NCBI GenBank assembly: GCA_022360595.1
Contig: JAKSCN010000649.1
Span: 1-5,473 of the forward strand
Length of the DNA stretch: 5,473 bases
Direction of reading: 5' to 3'
From: Chromatiales bacterium
GTDB lineage: Bacteria; Pseudomonadota; Gammaproteobacteria; Chromatiales; Chromatiaceae
In this document: in pieces, positions 3,124-5,473 of the stretch
Layout of the letters: every line of letters begins with the position of its first letter
Numbering within the stretch: the stretch's first letter is position 1
Translations under genes and position numbers: made by a program
Notes under the pieces: generated by a model
What the model was told of the DNA's origin: nothing
The model's database searches: none
What the model saw: only the letters and a program-made list of their open reading frames with translations

Positions 3124-5473
3124 GTGCTGTTTTCATCATCGCGGCTGCACTGGCTGCAGCCTTCCTGTTGGGGTTTCTGAAAGCGCAGTGGCGTTCAACC
3201 GCTTATCTGTTAACCTTGGCCACCCTCGCCTGCATGACCTGGATATCAGCCGATTGGGTCTGGTTTTTCGTCCAGCACAGTGCTGCTCCGGTAGAGATAT
3301 TTACCGCTGGCACTGAACCTCCCTTTGCGATAAATCTGCGGATGGGGCTCACAGAGGCGGTACTGACACTACTGGTCAATGCAACCGGGCTGCTTTCCGC
3401 AATCTATCTAAAGGAGACACTGCTGAAGCTTGGACGCAGCGCTTTGGTGGTGGTTCTGATCGCAGTAATGTCGCTGTCCGGCATCATCCTTACACGTGAT
3501 ATTTTCAACCTGTTCGTCTTTTTCGAATTGGCGGTGATAGCCACGGGTGGACTGATTCTTCTTTCAAGCGATGTACAAGAGAACAGCCGGGCTATCTCCG
3601 CGGGCTTCAAGTATCTCGTCGCTTCCCAGATTATTTCCGTGTTTCTGCTGGTGGGCATCATTTTCACCTATCACGCTACCGGTTCACTCAATCTGGATAG
3701 CATGACCGGCGCATCATTAACCGCATTGAACGGCGGCATCATTGCGTTCTTTTTACTATTTGTCGCCCTGGTTGCCGAACTGAAGCCTTTTCCAGCCAAT
3801 GGCTGGGCGCTGGATATCTACGAGTCGGCACATCCGGCCTTCTCAGCGATCTTCTCGGCCGCAACAGGCGCCGCTTCTCTCTACGCTGTCGATAAAATTC
3901 TGCTGGTTGGCGGCAGCAGTTGGTTACCGGTGGCGTCGGCCGTCGGTATCATCACCTTCGTCGCTTCCAATATTCTTGCGCTGGCGCAGACTAACGACCG
4001 GCGTCTGCTTGGCTACTCATCCATTGCCCAGATCGGTCTGGTATTGACTGTATTGGGCCAGCGCGAAATTCTGGGTGACGACTACCTGTTTATCGCCTTC
4101 GGTATTCTCATCGCGCACGCCGTTGCCAAAGCGGGGCTTTACTGGCTTTCAGGGCTGATTAACGGTCGAGCGTTGACTGACTGGACAGCCTTACGCGGCC
4201 ATCCGGTGATGCTGTTCGCCTTTATCACCTTCATCTGTCTGCTGGTCGGGTTGCCGCCTTTCCCCGGTTTCTACGCCAAATGGGAGCTGGCCCGTTATCT
4301 GGCGGCTGAAGGGCAAATTGTTCTGCTCAGTTTGATTCTGCTCGGCGCACTTGTCGAGGCGGGTTATCTGTTCCGCTGGTTCGGCCATATCATTAAACGC
4401 CAGAAAGCCGACCAGCCACTCTCCCTAGCGCTGCCAAAAGTGATTCCAGTACTTGTCGCCGTAATCGCCGGTTGGGCGCTGGGCTATTTGTGGGGCGATC
4501 TGTCCGGACACAATAATCTGCTGGTTGCCCTGCCGTTGCTTTTTGCTCTGGCCTTCCTATTGCTGGATTGGCTCCCGGCGTGGATTAAAAACTCACTGGC
4601 GATTGCCGGGATGATCGGCTTCTTTGCCTTGACCTACACCGACTACGATCCACTGCGGTTGATCTTCGTTTTCCTCTTTACCGTGGGCGGCGCATTGACA
4701 CTGCTGGCCAGTTACGATGCAAAGGGCCGGCGCGTTGGATTTTATCCTGCCGCCATGCTGATGTACGCGGGACTGGTGCTGCTGATATTGGCGACAGACT
4801 CCTTCGATTTCTTCGCTGCCTGGGAGCTGCTGACCATAGGCTCTTACTTTCTGATCATGCGCGGGAAGGATTCAGAGCCGCACGCTCTTTCCTACATCAT
4901 CTTCTCACTGGGCGGCGCTTTTCTCATTCTCATGGGTTTCGCCCTGGCCGCCAACGGCGCGGCTCAGTTCGACATCATGTCGCTTGGACAGTTGGCATCG
5001 CCTGTAGCCGGTTGGGTTTTCCTACTGCTCGCACTCGGTTTCATGACCAAGACCGCGGCTATCGGGCTGCACATCTGGCTACCGGGCGCACACGCCGAAG
5101 CGGAGACCGATGTTTCGCCCATGGTCTCCGGCATTCTGCTCAAGGCCGGGCTGTATGGTCTGATGGTTCTTCTGTTGGCGATGGGCACCCAGGAGTTTTA
5201 TGGCATTGAGCTGACCCACGCCATGCTCTGGATCGGTGCACTCTCTGCGCTGCTCGGTAATCTGATGGCGATTTTTCAGGAAGACGCCAAACGCTTGCTG
5301 GCCTACTCCTCCATTGGTCAGATGGGGTACGCGCTGTTCGGCCTGGCATTGATGAATCATCTCGGTTGGCTGATGGCGCTGATGTTCGTCATCAACCACT
5401 ACATCTACAAGTCGATGCTGTTTCTGTCGGTGGGTGGTATCGCCAAGCGCACCGGCACCCGCCAGATGTATAA
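3117..5473 (+). CDS. Tandem antiporter protein: MnhD-like domain fused to a second NuoL/M-type domain (open at right edge)
   Basis: The frame runs from ATG 3117 to the window end with no stop: 785 complete codons, against about 500 for ordinary MrpD. GGAG (3108-3111) lies five bases upstream and the gene overlaps mnhC by 7 nt. Two complete-looking proton/cation translocation domains follow each other. Domain 1 (about 1-430) has the TM5 glutamate E137 (FFELAV), TM7 lysine K223 (ELKPFP), RRLLGYSSIAQIG (around Y300), TM10 H334/K338 (HAVAKAG) and TM12 lysine K388 (GLPPFPGFYAKWE, from 378). Domain 2 (from about 450) repeats the pattern some 427 residues later: E570 (AWELLT), K645 (FMTKTA), HIWLPGAHAEAE, TM8 lysine K676 (ILLKAGLYG), KRLLAYSSIGQMGYA (around Y730) and H761/K765 (HYIYKS). 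TM12 of domain 2 lies beyond the edge. In domain 1 the TM8 lysine is missing: the aligned stretch SAATGAASLYA (247-257) has alanine or glycine there. These domains are the ion-pumping modules shared with complex I. Domain 1 is MnhD-like from its place after mnhC. Domain 2, with 'WELLTIGSYFLI', resembles NuoM/HyfB-type proteins and may replace the missing MrpA N-terminus. Confidence 0.9.
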   Translation, partial: MVSAVFIIAAALAAAFLLGFLKAQWRSTAYLLTLATLACMTWISADWVWFFVQHSAAPVEIFTAGTEPPFAINLRMGLTEAVLTLLVNATGLLSAIYLKETLLKLGRSALVVVLIAVMSLSGIILTRDIFNLFVFFELAVIATGGLILLSSDVQENSRAISAGFKYLVASQIISVFLLVGIIFTYHATGSLNLDSMTGASLTALNGGIIAFFLLFVALVAELKPFPANGWALDIYESAHPAFSAIFSAATGAASLYAVDKILLVGGSSWLPVASAVGIITFVASNILALAQTNDRRLLGYSSIAQIGLVLTVLGQREILGDDYLFIAFGILIAHAVAKAGLYWLSGLINGRALTDWTALRGHPVMLFAFITFICLLVGLPPFPGFYAKWELARYLAAEGQIVLLSLILLGALVEAGYLFRWFGHIIKRQKADQPLSLALPKVIPVLVAVIAGWALGYLWGDLSGHNNLLVALPLLFALAFLLLDWLPAWIKNSLAIAGMIGFFALTYTDYDPLRLIFVFLFTVGGALTLLASYDAKGRRVGFYPAAMLMYAGLVLLILATDSFDFFAAWELLTIGSYFLIMRGKDSEPHALSYIIFSLGGAFLILMGFALAANGAAQFDIMSLGQLASPVAGWVFLLLALGFMTKTAAIGLHIWLPGAHAEAETDVSPMVSGILLKAGLYGLMVLLLAMGTQEFYGIELTHAMLWIGALSALLGNLMAIFQEDAKRLLAYSSIGQMGYALFGLALMNHLGWLMALMFVINHYIYKSMLFLSVGGIAKRTGTRQMY

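Noticed and set aside
3404..3667. Minus-strand open frame of 87 codons inside the tandem antiporter gene
   Set aside because: It is antisense to strongly conserved coding sequence (including E137), has a highly charged non-family product, and is a shadow of the real gene. The same applies to the other antisense frames at 929-1144, 1420-1779, 2204-2443 and 4964-5399.

Overview
The window shows one edge of a divergently oriented signalling or regulatory gene on the minus strand, a gene-free control region of about 390 bases, and a tightly packed plus-strand operon for a multi-subunit cation/proton antiporter of the Mrp/Mnh family. Codon choice, moderate GC content, strong AGGAG-type ribosome binding sites and the HDOD-domain gene suggest a proteobacterium, most likely a gammaproteobacterium. 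That placement is an inference, and no species can be named from this sequence.

Layout: bases 1-346 (minus) hold the N-terminal 115 codons of an HDOD-domain protein that continues beyond the left edge. Bases 347-736 contain no gene. This stretch has an AT-rich promoter-like patch, a perfect 14-bp palindrome at 679-692, a cluster of TGAC/GTCA half-sites and the ribosome binding site of the first antiporter gene. From 737 onward come mnhE, mnhF, mnhG, a small MbhD/DUF4040 gene, an MbhE-MnhB fusion gene, mnhC, and a very long reading frame that is open from 3117 to the window end (at least 785 residues). The long frame encodes two NuoL/M/N-type antiporter domains in tandem. Every consecutive pair of plus-strand genes overlaps by 1 to 8 nt, so the set is almost certainly one translationally coupled operon.

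The subunits fit together as the membrane arm of a Mrp-type complex. The E, F and G proteins are small membrane subunits. MbhD plus MbhE correspond to the C-terminal part of classical MrpA. MnhB and the NuoK-like MnhC form the middle of the complex, and the tandem protein supplies two ion-translocating modules. The usual bacterial order is A-B-C-D-E-F-G. Here it is E-F-G-(A C-terminal pieces)-B-C-D, the order known from the Mrp-like half of archaeal Mbh/Mbx membrane complexes. No separate MrpA N-terminal (NuoL-like) gene is seen, and the second domain of the tandem protein may take its place.

The points most worth following up are the tandem antiporter protein, the loss of the conserved TM8 lysine in its first domain only, the Mbh-like gene order (which raises the question of what lies downstream), and the palindromic operator candidate in front of the operon. 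I saw no RNA genes, CRISPR arrays, insertion sequences or convincing terminators.
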